From Struthio camelus (lineage: Eukaryota; Chordata; Aves; Struthioniformes; Struthionidae): 64,000 nt of DNA. Both the position numbers and the translations under genes were made by a program. Below are positions 1 through 13,500 of the stretch, in pieces; within the stretch, counting starts at the first letter, position 1; every line of letters starts with the position of its first letter. The notes beneath the pieces are model-generated. The model did not search any database and was not told where the DNA came from. It saw only the letters and a list, made by a program, of their open reading frames with translations. The DNA lies in the NCBI RefSeq assembly GCF_040807025.1, contig NC_090942.1:132065247-132129246 (forward strand). The letters are read 5' to 3'.

Positions 1-3000
1 CTAACTATATGGACCTTCATAATCAAGGTAAGTTATAAAATGTTCTGATGGTATAACTGTGATTTTCATTTTCTTTGCATGAAGAAAAAAGTTCAGAAAT
101 ATAAATAGAGAAAACCTCTCACTTTATGCTTTAAGATGCTGATCATCTAGGAAAACCTTTAACAAATGAGAAAAAATACAATATTTACATACTCATTGCC
201 GTTACAGCGAGTAGAAAGATGAAACAGGTGGTAAATGGAAATAAACAAAGGTGTCATTAGGAAAGCACAATAAGCAAACTTAATTCACTACTTCATTATT
301 GTGAATTTCTTGAATCCCTTCAGCGTAGGACCAGCATTTTTGTTAAACAATGTCTTTTTTTCTCTCTGGGGAACATTAGATTTCTATTGTCCTTTGTTTC
401 TCTTCAGACTTTGTTATTATGAAATCATTTCAGAAAAGAGTGTTTTTAGTGAAAAGAACACTTGGCTTGTCCCTGTTCTATGCTTTCTGAATAATGTACA
501 TCATGTTTTTCAAGGTCACAGATGGAACTTTTAATAATAGACTTCTCTTTAGATAAAAGCCCCTTACTTTGGTGTAAGTTGTGAAGACTTGTTTTTCACT
601 TTAGTTCATCCTGATTTTAGCAGAGAGTCAAACCACAGATATTGAGATACAGGAAGAACCGTTCTTAGTTTTTGAGCTGACCATAACCATCTTAAATCTC
701 ACAAAAATAAACTCACAAAGCTCTCAATACAATCGCTAAGTTAAGGAAATCGAGGAAACCAAACAATAACAAAGGTGGAGACAAGGCCTTTTTTTCCCTT
801 GCTGACTTAAAAAGATAACTCACAACATTACCAACAGAGTCGTCGTCTTTGTCATCACCATATGTTATGATGATGTAGATAATGAAAGCCATAGGAACTT
901 AGGAACCGTTACACACAATATCCAAGCAAAGCTCCGTTAATGCTAATGACTCAGGGTAGCCTGGGACACCTGAAACACACGCTATAAACTCCTCCGGATA
1001 GTGGCCTACAGCTTTATAATTCTGCAAAGTACCATATAATTTGATAGCATCAGATTTTAAAACACAAGATGTCTCTGCTTTGAATAACTGCTTTTTCATA
1101 AAGAAAACTTGTCAGTCTCTTTTGTGTTTTAAATCTCATGACCTTTGCTCCTTTCCCTTCACAGAACATCACAGTATAATTGCACATGACAGTAAATGTC
1201 TGTGTGGGATACTTGAAACAGCTGGACTGACAACTAAGTACCATAAACTACAGTCTAAAAATATTGTTAATGTGCTGAAATGTTATCCTGTTGTGTAATT
1301 TAGAGTGTAATTCACCTTACCTGCCTCTTCTCCATGGTGCAGTTCTTAAGCACTGTACTTCTGTTGTCCAATGACCATTGCAAAAAGAGGCATACAAAAA
1401 GATGAATTTCAAACAAACAGAAAAGAGTAATTCACAAGACACATTTTATGACACAAGAACTGTGTCATAAAAACAATGGATGTGATGCAACCGACATTTG
1501 TGTGATTCACCAAGGAGCTGCGCAAGCTAATCAGAACAAATAAAAATAATGATTTTATGCATAGCTCATGCGGTACAGATGGACGTAAAATTGAAGAAGT
1601 GACTCCTAACATGCAAAAAGAGTTTATTTGCCTAGTCTATTGTTTAAATGCTGATTCCTGAGCTGGTGGATAAATTTGGTTATAATGCCATTCTACAGCG
1701 GATAAAGTTTAAGTTATCAGCTATTCTTTTCTAAAAACAAAGCAACTATAACCTTAGCAATGCAGGATTTGGCATAATTAAATGATTCTATTCTGAATCA
1801 GTATTTGTGAGTATCTGGAGGGTTTACGGACTGAGAAACAAGAAACAGCTGGGTCCCTAGTTCTTTTATTGACTTGCTTTGAGATAGCAGATAAACCACA
1901 TGCACCTATGTCTCTTTCTGCAATTTGTTATACAAGTATTAATAACACAAGACAGGCATTGGTCTGTCACTAATTGACAAGTAAATAAGGGATTACAAGC
2001 CACTAGTACAAGAGATTGTAGAATTCCAGGATATGTTGGTTTGAGTAAGGAGAGACTGATTTTACTTCCTCTCTATCCAAACGCTGAACTATTTACCCTC
2101 TGTTGGCTATGCTGAATGTTTTTTTTAAGCATTACCAGCCTCATCACTAAACCTGAAAGTCGCTCATTGTATTTAGGAGGCATACTATCCTTTGATGAAC
2201 CAGCTGCAGCTTTCATTGGATCATGCACACATTCTTCTCTAGAAAAGGAATTGCAACAGGCAATTTACAGACAATAGGTATAGAAGACGGGGCGCTCAGA
2301 AAAGGTGCAAAGTTACCTACAGCTGCCTATACGCAAGTGCCAGTTTGGAGGCATTGTCATCTTTGCACTTACAGGCACAGAATTTGCCCTTCATTTGCTA
2401 ATGTTATGAGAAAAAGACTGACTTGGAGGAAAAGTAAGAGAAAGCTAGTACAGTTTCACAGTGTGCTACAGATAAGAATGTCTGACTACTGCAGTCGATT
2501 TGAAAACGGCCTTGGAGCTTTCACTTAAGGTTCTCTGGGGGAAAGAAAAGAAAAAACCTAATAGATCATTCTTTTAATAGCAGTGATAGCAAATACTACT
2601 GATATCATTCAGCTGTTGTATTTGAGGAAAAATTGCCTCCTGTTTATTTTAAAATGGCGTAGTCTAACCGCATCTGCAGTCTCACGTATTTTCTAGAGAA
2701 AGGGCTTGTTATTTAGTACGGGATTGAAAAAAATGGTCAGTGGAAAATAGATACCAAAAGGCTTGCTGGAATAACATGTAGATATTCACACTCTCTCAAC
2801 GTATGACAATATTAACTTGTCTGAGACATTAAGTGAAAGACATACTATAGTCCTACTTTAACAGTGATATATTCTGCATTTCATTTTACTCAATAATGAT
2901 AGGAACACATTGCTGACTACTGACTGAACAACGGCCAGACGTTTTAGTTTACTGTTGAAAAATGGGGTCTGAGAATGAAAAATTCCTTCGGTGAGGTAAA

Positions 3001-6000
3001 AAAATCCACATATTGTGATAAGGCAGAAGGCATTGCGTTAGGCTGAGTCAGGCCTAGCTGGACCAAAATAGGGAAAAGCAAGCTTCAGTAGTGAAAGAGA
3101 CAGAGATTTCTGAACTAGGAATCTTAGAAGAGAAGCCTGGAGATAGGGTAACTTTCTTGTTTTGTTTTATGATTATCACTAGATCTGTAGGTCAAATCCC
3201 AGGAAGCAAATGTGCATGACTCAACAAAGAAAAAGTAGGGCTGTTCACAATACTTTCTGTGACATCTGTAAAGAACATTTGTTACACATACCATTCTTGT
3301 TGAGTTAATCTGGTAAAGGTGAAAAATGCAATAACAGGTTTTCAAACAAAACAACTACAATAACTACAATAACAATAGCAAAGAACAGATAGACTTATTA
3401 TTGGTTTGTTTGTTTTTTGACAAGTGAGCGTATGTAGAGAGGAGCTGTCTTGAAAAGTAAGTGAAGGATTTAACTAATTAATTGAGAAAGAATTTGAAAG
3501 GAAAAGAAATCCTCTAGGCCTCTACTTAAATCCATAAGAAAATTGATCATCTATATCACTAACACGATCGTCCATGCTGAGATAGAGTCAAATCCCTCCT
3601 TGTGTGGAGACACAAAGGAAAATAAATTATCTTCACTATTTACATAATTATGCCTATATTTTTTGGCCAGTGACATGCAATGTTTTCATCCAGGGATTTC
3701 TACCCAATGAGAAGAAAGAAAAGTTGTTTAATTTGGTCTTTGCAGGGGCCTTTATCCTCCTCAAACCTGAACTGAGCAGCAACCTGGCTTTTACTCTTTA
3801 CACATTTGACAGGGAGGTCCTGCTCATCACAGCTGATATTTTCTTTCATAGGAAAGGCTAAAATGAGAAAAAAGTTATTTGTAAGTATAAAACAAGAAGG
3901 AAAAGAAATAGTGAATTTGCCTCAAAAATTGGCTGATAGCCATAGGCTGATAGAAATTAATTATGTAAAAAGACATAAAAGTTGAACACTAATAGAGTAT
4001 AGTACTGCATATATCTAAACAGATTCTGGGCTCCTTCCAGCTCCCTTAGGCTCTGTTCAGCACAAGTAGTATCACAGATTTCAGAGGAAAGATGGAGAGC
4101 GTAGGTTACTTCGTCATTATAATAGAAGTGCCAAAATCCAGCCTTAAAGAAGAGAAAGGAAAACGAGGATTCTGAAATGGGAGAACTCTGCAGAACAAAA
4201 AGTACACTTACATGGAATAGATTTTATTTATTCACATTTACAAGTGTGTGCAGATGCACATATATAAAATAATATACACAATATATTGTTTCAGAAAACT
4301 GAAAATAAAGTCCAAGTCAAAAAATGCTCTGATAAGAATGAAGTACTGTGAAGTCAGGGAATGGGACCAGGAGAAGCAAGACTGAATCTTGCAGTATGCT
4401 AGACATCCAAATAAGATGGTTACACTGCTTACTGTCAAGTAAGCTGTAACATCAAAGCGCATACAGTATATTGGCAGGGAAAGCTGTAGGCTTTGCGGTC
4501 TAAACTTTGATATTCCAAGAGTGCTTTCAAGGTCCTTAGTGTGGATACATACTTGAGCTGCATCCTGAATCCAAGACATGGTGAGGATGTATCAAGACAT
4601 GTATTAATCCTCAATCATTCCCTTGTCTCTGCTGCCTTGATTTCTGAAGGAAGAAAACTGGCGCGCAGTCTCGATGCTTAGTGGTGCCATAACTCCTGGA
4701 CAAAGAAGAGCTTATATTTGCTGCTCATTGTAGCTACTGAACCTATTGTCACTTTCTTCATTTCTCATCGGTCCAATCTGCAGCAGAACCAAGCCAATTT
4801 GTGTGTCAAACTCTCTGCAGCTGCAGGACTTCACCTCATACAGACAATAAACTTTTTTAAGTAGTAAAAGCATGATGTGCATGAAACCAGTCTCTGACAG
4901 CAGTACTGCAAACAGCTGTAGAAATACATCTATTAGCAGTTAAAAATCAATACTGCTAAGCACCAAGGTGGGGAGAATCCAATTAAAATAAGCGAGGATG
5001 TACAAGAACTATATTATTTATTATAGTAAATTACCCTTTCATTAAAAATGAACTTAACACTATGATCAGATTAAAGATGAACATGGATTATTCAGTATTT
5101 ACTAGACACAGCCCACAGAAAAACAGAAGCATAGGCAAAAAAAGAGTACAAAACTGATTAGGTCTCTGTGTTATCTATTAGTAGTGTTTCATTTTTCATA
5201 TACAAAATATTGAAGGGCTTCTACATTTCTGAATTCTAAGTGACAGATAACCAACGGTCCAGTACTGTTATGAATATGCAAGCCATGCAGAATGCTACTT
5301 TTTCAGCCTTTTGCTCTAAGATCCTCTTCGAGGCATTCCTACCTGCTCCCAGTGAATGAAGCCAGCACAGGAAAAAGCCCAGTAAGACAGTCAGAGTTTC
5401 CCTAATTCACCAGTGAAAATAGCTGACAGCAGAAGCACAGCCACGAAACTACAAATGAACCAAGTCAAATATCCAAATTTGCTTGAGTCACTTCATTTGA
5501 ATTAGGTTACTACAGGACTAAGCTGTAAGCTTACGGTAAAGATCTGAAGTGTGAGAGAGAGCTTTGATTTAATTAATTAATACTCAGAAAGGCAAGTTTT
5601 CCAACACTCTAAGTGGGCAAACATACTCACACCAGATTTCTTGAATTCAAGGAAAGTAATCACATGCCCAAAGATAAGCACAGGCAAAACTTTCCACATA
5701 TTTGGGCCTTAAATAATGCAGTTGATAATCATGAGAAATGTAACTGTAATAGCCACAGGATGTGAAACGGCAAACTGGAGACTAACGTTGAGCCAAGGAA
5801 GGTAGGATGCAATGCATATGAATGCCGGCCAAGCTTCTGTTCCCACTGAACACTGGCTGAGCATCTCTTAGGACTTGACTCACCTATGTCCTCTTCGTAT
5901 TGTACAGATGCCGAATAAATGAATAAACTCACCACAACAAGTGGATTAAGTAGCAACTAATTCAAAGACATCAAAAATATTAGTTACAGAGGCAAATACT

Positions 6001-6018
6001 ACTTATTGAGGAAAAGGA

Positions 6019-6050
6019 ATGGATGGATGGATGGATGGATGGATGGATGG
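6019..6050. repeat. (ATGG)8 tetranucleotide microsatellite
   Basis: Eight uninterrupted ATGG units lie between unrelated AT-rich flanks. The tract is likely length-polymorphic. A minus-strand ORF crosses it and reads as repeated IHPS, which marks that ORF as an artefact. Confidence 0.95.
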
Positions 6051-7565
6051 CACTCAGAGTCAAAATAAAATGAGCTAGACAGCAAATCAAGATACTCACA
6101 ACCTCCCAGAATAGCTTTCTGATACAACTATCTGTCTGAATCACTCTGCAGGTCATGAATTCTTCTCCTTTCACTCTTTTTATCCTAATGTTTTTTCATC
6201 ATTCCTTACAACAGTTTTTCTTTCCAGTCAATTTCCAAATCTGTGGATTTGATTCACAGTCATCATTTTTGAATCTAAGGATTTAGGTCATCCTCAAACA
6301 GGAAATTTGAATGTTGAGCTACAAGATCATATCACCTACCTATTCATTTTTTAAAATACTATAAATCACTGGCAAGTGGATTTGTATTACACATATTACA
6401 CACCAGTACGTACTAAACAAAAACAAAAAAACAGAACTGGGAGAGAACCTTCTGTGAAAATCTGTTAACCTGACAGTGAATCAAATGAATCTGTGTTACT
6501 CTATGTTCTTCACTCTAACGTATTAAAGTATTTTAAGAAAGCATGCTATTTTCAACAGTGATCAGGTCTTGAAACTTTCAGTTCACTAATCCACTCATGA
6601 CCTGCTTCAGAAATACCTGCATTTTTTCAGGAAGAATACAGTAAATCCATACAGTGATATGCAAGGATCTATTTGTGAGGCAAACTTAGTATCATCCCTG
6701 GCACATAACCCGAAAATTTATGGAAGTTGCTTCTTTTCTCTTAGCACAACTGAAAACAACAGCTGGTTTACTTCTTGAACTAGACTTTCTCCATTTCACT
6801 GAGTTAAGCACTTAATTCTCATCACCAGAAAAAGGGCCCAAGCATCTAAGACCGTCTGACCACAGAAGTAAAAAAGCTACCTAAAGTAAAGCATAACTGT
6901 ACCAGTTTACTGAACACAAGTCAGCAAAAGAATTCAGTTAGAAGCTTTCATTAAAAGGTGAATTTAATGGAAATAGAAAATTGCATAGAGTTTTATGTCT
7001 ATTTGATGTTTAATATAAAAAAAAATCCCTACACTTCTTGCATACAATTCAGTCCAAAATAAATCTTTCGATATTCAGTATACAGCCTTACTTATTGGGG
7101 AAAAGTAAATATGCTCTGATCATAGAAATTTCATTCTGTCTGCCTGTTCTACGTGTTTCCCATTCCCCTCTTCCGCGTGGCTCTTGGTCTGCAATCAAAA
7201 AGCTAAATACATGTACTGTTGCTACAGCAAGGATCAATGTTTTCCTCTATATGTAACTCAAGGGTTCATTATTTTTATATCTATCTATCCTACATCGGTT
7301 CACTCTGGAACTGTTAAGCTGTTCAGCTGTTTCGCTGACCAACATCATTTGTCTGAGCAGAGTTACATTGCCTTATAGCAGATATGCCATATGCGACAAG
7401 GCTATAATGCAGATAGTTTTCAATAGGCACAATAAATTCTCTCCCACTGCATTAAACCACTTTTTTTCTCACTGAGTTAAAACACCAAAATTTTCCTTCA
7501 ACAGCCAAATCTATGATAAAGCAAGCAAATTGTGTGTATTAAGCTTGAATCTCCTAATGTTATCC

Positions 7566-7581
7566 TTTTTTTTTTTTTTTT
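7566..7581. repeat. Poly-T tract (16 nt)
   Basis: Sixteen consecutive T are followed by CAGG, which resembles a 3' splice site on the plus strand. No exon-like reading frame follows, so I treat it as a simple repeat. It could also be the reverse complement of an old poly-A tail, but no retrocopy is visible beside it. Confidence 0.8.
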
Positions 7582-10500
7582 CAGGTAGTGTCCTTGAGGA
7601 TATTAAACATATGCTTAATTTTAGCATAATGCTAGGTTTCTGCCCTGGAAAACTGAAGTAATATCTATCTTTTCACTTGACCTTGATCCTGTTTGTTTCA
7701 GTTTTCAGGTAACTTGAGCACTTTTACCACAGAGAACTAGAATATCAGACTGCTGGGTTAAGATGTATATGAAAGAAGAGGCCCTCTTATTCAGCTTTAT
7801 ATAACCATATTTTCTTCTCCCCAGCCTCCTTCTCCTTGAAACAGAAACACTACATGTTTTAAGGAAACATTACACAGATGTGAGATAAATATCTTCTATG
7901 TTTTGGAGAAACCTACTATAAATATGATTGGATCCTTAGGGGCAGGGTCCCGTAATGGATGCACAAGAGCTTTCACAGAAGTAAATCAGGCTTTAGAGAA
8001 CAAAACTCTGCATGAAAGCACCAGCACAAGGGAACAAATGAAATTAGGTGAAGTGGTCAGGAGACCTGAAGATTTTAATCCGCCCTGGAAGTTTTACTGG
8101 GTGGAAAGGGGTCTGGCACATCATTAGTGGAGGAGAAATAGACCAAACAACGCTCTTGGTGTAGGCGCTATAAATACTGACCACTCTATTGATGTTAACT
8201 TCCACCATTTCCCTGAAAGTGGCACTTTGATCCAGAACATTGCCTAAACAGCATGATTCAGGCCTTTGTGAATAGTCCTCAGGTTTCTCAGTGCTTTGTT
8301 GATGAGGAAGTTGGCTGGTACCTCTTTCAGCCAACTAGAGAAACAAGTTTCCAATTTGCTTTTGTGCATTCAGTAAAATCATCATAATCTCAGTACTGAA
8401 TATGGCCTGTGATGTTAAAATTAAGGTACATATTAGGCCTGGTGTGGAATGGGGAGTGAAGTAGTTAAGTTGTAATATGTGGGATAAATCCTAGCCTCAT
8501 TGAACCCAGTGGGAAATTTGCTGCTGGGTTAAACAGAGCCATAATTCCACTAGCAGTTTTCCTTCTTAGTTCTGTTTTTGATCTGCTAAATAACCTCAGG
8601 CAAGTCATTTCCCCTCTTTGCCTGCCTGTCCTCCGTGGCTTCGATTCTCTTCAGTTAATTGTGATAGCCCATGTGCCAAATTGTTGACAGTCTCTTACTA
8701 TTAGCTACGGAGTTCCTAAGCACAATGGCACTTTTATCTAAGAGTCTTGAGTTATCATCATCCTGCATAAACAAAAATATAAAAGCAGACTGTATCAGGA
8801 AATCCATGAGCAGTCTGTATTTTTACGGGGGCCAGTTGTACAATTGCTAGGGCTAATGATAAGTACTTACACATGACCTCCACTGAAGAGAATCTTTTGA
8901 TAGCTACAGAAAACAGCACACGTGCAGTATAGAAAACTGCAGTACTCCGAGACGCATGACATCATTGAAAACAGTGTATTGAAACAGAGTAACTATAAAC
9001 CAGTCAAGGTGAGACAATTTAGAATAAGCTCTCTCATTATATTCTTTCCCTTGCGCTTACAGCACAGATTACAGATGGTATGTCTGTTTCTGTGTCAAAA
9101 AACCTACTGAAAGTCAACACCCAGAGCAGGGCAATCTAGGGTGACAAGTACTGCTTGAAATATGTCCTTCAACTTTTATTAATTGTCAAACTTTAACAGT
9201 TATCTTAAATTTAATTTTCTTGCATTTGAGGTCCAGTTTTATGATGGTATAATTTATTTTGGACATTACCCGTGACATTGTTCTGCCTGTCAAAGGAAAC
9301 ATGAAAGAATATCATCATAATGAATATCCACAGACTCACATAAATCACTCAGAATACTTCAGATATGCAAGGCATAGATATTGACCCTGTAATGACTTTA
9401 ATAAAACTGTTTCAACATTAGCTGTGTCAGCAACAGAGACATGAAACTTAGTGTTTCAGCAACATCACCTCTGCTTTTACATGCTTTGAAAAAATACCTT
9501 TAATTTCTTTCAGTAATGTACCATTTTCCCCAAATTACAACCTCACAGTACTTCAGAGACACCATATGCCAGGAACACATGGGATTTCTTTATGTTGCTT
9601 CCTAACATCAGGGAGCTGTAGTTATCACTTGGATGAAATCATTTAACTACATATATTAGACTTATGTCTACACAGCAAAATGAAGATGTGAAACCACTGT
9701 AGCTTTAACTTAGATGTAGGAATAAAGGTGGTAACACTGACAGCCTGGAGGACTTGAACTGTGATTGTCTTTTCCATCATGTCATTGTTATCACTGCTGC
9801 TCCTGCTAGGCCTACTAAAACGACTCTTTTTTAATTTTTGGGGGTGAATAAAACCTTAGAGTTTTTTTGAACAGTCCAATGCACCACAGTTTTACAGTAG
9901 CCCTAACACTGCTCTGGTTCCGCTGCTCAGAGAAGAATTCCATGAATTGCATGAACATGGTAGAGTTCACCATCTGACATGGCAGGGACTCAAGACTTGT
10001 CATAGTCTTTGGTGAGTAAGACCTCAGAAAAAAATCCACTAACTTAGTTTCAGTTATAGTAATTTAGTTTGTTTCCTCTTTTCTCTGTTTTTAAATTGTA
10101 GCCTCACCTGCTTCAAAGAGACCAGCTCTTTGCTTACCAGGAAAGAGTGCCAAAGATTAAGGAAGGCTATGACATCAAGACTTCTGTTCAGAACTGAACT
10201 TCTATAGGAATTGGAGGTGGAAGGGAAGAAGACTGTTGAGAGGAAAAGGAGATCTCCAGGAAATTCTAGAATGTGTGTGTGTAAAGGACTAGCCCTTTCA
10301 AGACTGGTAAAGAAAAGGAGTCAGATCTGCTTCAGTAGAAAAAGAAAAAAAAGCTATGAAATATCAGATTCAGTTTTCTATGCTTTTTGTAGGAACTATT
10401 GTCATAAGGACAGAACACAGTTAAAGGTAAACAGTCATATTTCAAATCAAAAGTAAGCATGGCTGCTTTACTCCAAACTATCCTTCATGTAATTGCTAAA

Positions 10501-13500
10501 AGTTTTATATATTTACATCTACAAGCAGCTACATCCCCATTTCTCATTCTCAGAACATGCTCCTGAAGTTCTGAGATTAAAAGTCCAAGGTAATCATATG
10601 ATTTACTGTGTTACAGGTATATAGAGAAAACTTGTCCTTGAAGAGAGTGAAAGATTTAAACCGACTAAGTTTTTGGATGCCAGAGAGAAACAATGCAGTG
10701 TCAACAGCGACAATACAGGGATTTTTTTCTTCTTCTAATGTGGACCCTCCATGTGGTGCATAAGGGACTGGCAAGCAAAAGAAATGATGAGGTGTAAAAG
10801 ACAGAATTCCTAACCTTCTTCTTCTAAGGCACCCACATTTTTAAAGTCAAAATCTGGAAGGACATGTATTGAGGTAATAAAGACAGTGAAATTTCACTAG
10901 GAACAGGGTCTACATAAAGTCTGGTTTCCAGAGGTCTGAAGGAGACAAAATGGATGCTTTCCTTCTCTAAATAAAAGTACCTCTCCTATTTCCAAAAACA
11001 AACAACCCTCCCCTCCCCTACCCAAACAGGGTACACAAAGGGAAATGTATTTATCACTCTTTCCTAGTGATTGGTCTATGGACCAATTCATTTCATTCTG
11101 TCCTTAAAAGGTCTCTCTCCTACTGCAAACTCCACTGTATTTTCAATTCCTTTTCCTTTTCCGTTCTTTACTTGTCATCACTTGAAATTTTCCACTTCCA
11201 GTTTTTTAAGCTAAAGTTTTCCTCAACATGTCTATTTACTGTCCCCCATTTTCTATTTCCCATGTACACTTTATGAAAAGTCTATCACCATACAGTGGCA
11301 TTGCCTTTCATCCTTCTTTGCAGTTCCCTAGCTCTTCAGTCATCCCCACACTTCTCCATCATGGGCGCTTCTCAATCAATAACAACATGCACGTGTTTCA
11401 TGGCAGCTTGGCCCTCTGAACTGAAGCCACTAGTATGGACATAGGTGTTTAAAAACTTTCTACTCATTTACCTTTCTGTTCAATCCTTTACAGTTTCCTG
11501 GATATCCATACAAAAAAAAATAAATAAATAAAAAAGATTCAGTAAAGATAAGAGACTTCCTCTTAATTCAGCCCTCAGTGTCTCTAGCTTCTCCTTCGTG
11601 CTCTCAGAAGAACCCCTAAACCTTCATATTTACCAAATGCATAACATTAGCCTATAATATTAGCTTAAAGATGATTAAAACCTTCTTATTTATTCATCAA
11701 AATGAAGACAGACAAATATACAGCATCAACGTTGTAGGCTATTTTTCATCTTTTCTTTTTACATAAATCTTAAAAAGATAACATATATTATGGAATTCTC
11801 TCATGGAAACACACTGATTTCTGGTTCTAAGCTTCCTTTATTTCTTGATTAGCATTCATGGCAGAACAATCTGCCGTGAATTACTAAATCAACTGCTTCT
11901 GCCACCCTTATTCAAAAATTGACTCTGAAATAGTACATTATTCTTGCTTCTCGTGTTTCTTTTAAGTGAAATTGATGCTGCTGATTTCAGTGTTACTATC
12001 CTAATATTTCAAGGTTTGAGAATGTTGTGAGAAGTGGATCTAAAACATTCAAGCCTAACTATTTGGCGTATAGATGTACAAAATATGTCAGCAGATTTGG
12101 ACTGTCACCATTTTCTTTTAGTGTTTTTTTTTTGATAATACTGTGTGTATGTTATTAACATAATGCATTACATGCAACTTTTCAAATATGTAGTGCTTAA
12201 ATAAGTTTTTTTCCTCTCTCCCGCTCTTGCAAATAACTTTAAATCCTTCTGTAAATATAATAGTGTAGAGGTACAGAGAGGTTAGACCCACTTCACTGGA
12301 AAGCTTTTTTCCAGGAGATAGATGAGACGGCAGCTACAAGAACTGTAGCAAAGATTTGACAATGAACAAACTGACCTTGCTACTCAAAATAATGAAAGCA
12401 ATTTATGTTTTACTGCACCGAACTCATTATCCAGAGGAACTACAGAATTAGTGCTAAGCAGCTCCGTTTTCATCTTCATCAACTCTGTTTTCTAGAAGCA
12501 TAAAACAGTAGCCCTTTAGATGAGTTCATATTTACTGCTCAGCAAAGCTGATTGTGCGGGTAAAGAGAAAGAACAACATTTTGACATGAAGGAGAGCGAC
12601 ACTGAAGAAATTCTCACTTATGAAAGTACAATACTTCAGTCCTAACCCTTCAACAGACATTGTTTACAGAATCAAATAGCTTCAGTGAAAGCCCTACTTT
12701 AACTTGACTATGTAAGAAGTCTGAATTAATGTAAGCTACAAGGTAATAGCCAGTCACAGATTTCTCTCCTGTAGCTCTTTGACCAGTCTCAAACACTCAA
12801 AAAACATAATCCTTGTAACACAAAAAGGATCAAGAACAAGCCACAGCTTATTCCTATATCTGTCATTCTTCAATAGCATTCTGCACTGTAATTAAAAATG
12901 GTAAAACTTTTGTAAGACTAGAAATGACAAAATCAAACGATTTCAAAGTACTGGGGCTTCACTCGTAAGGTTTAATTAATACTAAACAGTAGAGGGCAGA
13001 GGGTGTAGGCAATCCCACATGTAAATAGCACTTGAACAAAGAAAGGATTCTAAGTCCTGTCATTTTCTCCTGCCTCGTTTTTGCAGCCAGTAATATTGAA
13101 AAGGGAAATTAGCCCTCCACATGGCTCTGCTGACCTAGATATTTTTTTTTCCTAAGAATTACTGCTTATCCTGATCTCTAATCAGGATGCAATGTTACAG
13201 AGTAAGCACCGTAAAGTAGTATCAGTGTAATGCTTGTGATGTACAGCTGAGATGGAAGTGCCTGGTGCAATAATGTCTACAACCACACAGTAAAAAACAT
13301 ACGATGTGTCTTAACAGCTTATGAGATGTGAGGGGAATTATACTAAAACTGATGTATTACTGGAAAAGTGAAAGAGGGTTTGAGAAAAAAACAGATTTAG
13401 AGCTATTGCAAAGAAGTATTATGAACGAGGTGATAACAGCTAAAAAAGGACTCAAGTCAAACAATTAAAAGATTTGAGACAGTAAAAGACATCCCCATGA

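Noticed and set aside
4238..4579. 113-codon minus-strand ORF
   Set aside because: No recognisable motif and no splice or start context. The composition follows local AT-rich DNA.
5980..6174. Minus-strand ORF with IHPS repeats
   Set aside because: The repeats are the (ATGG)8 microsatellite read in frame.
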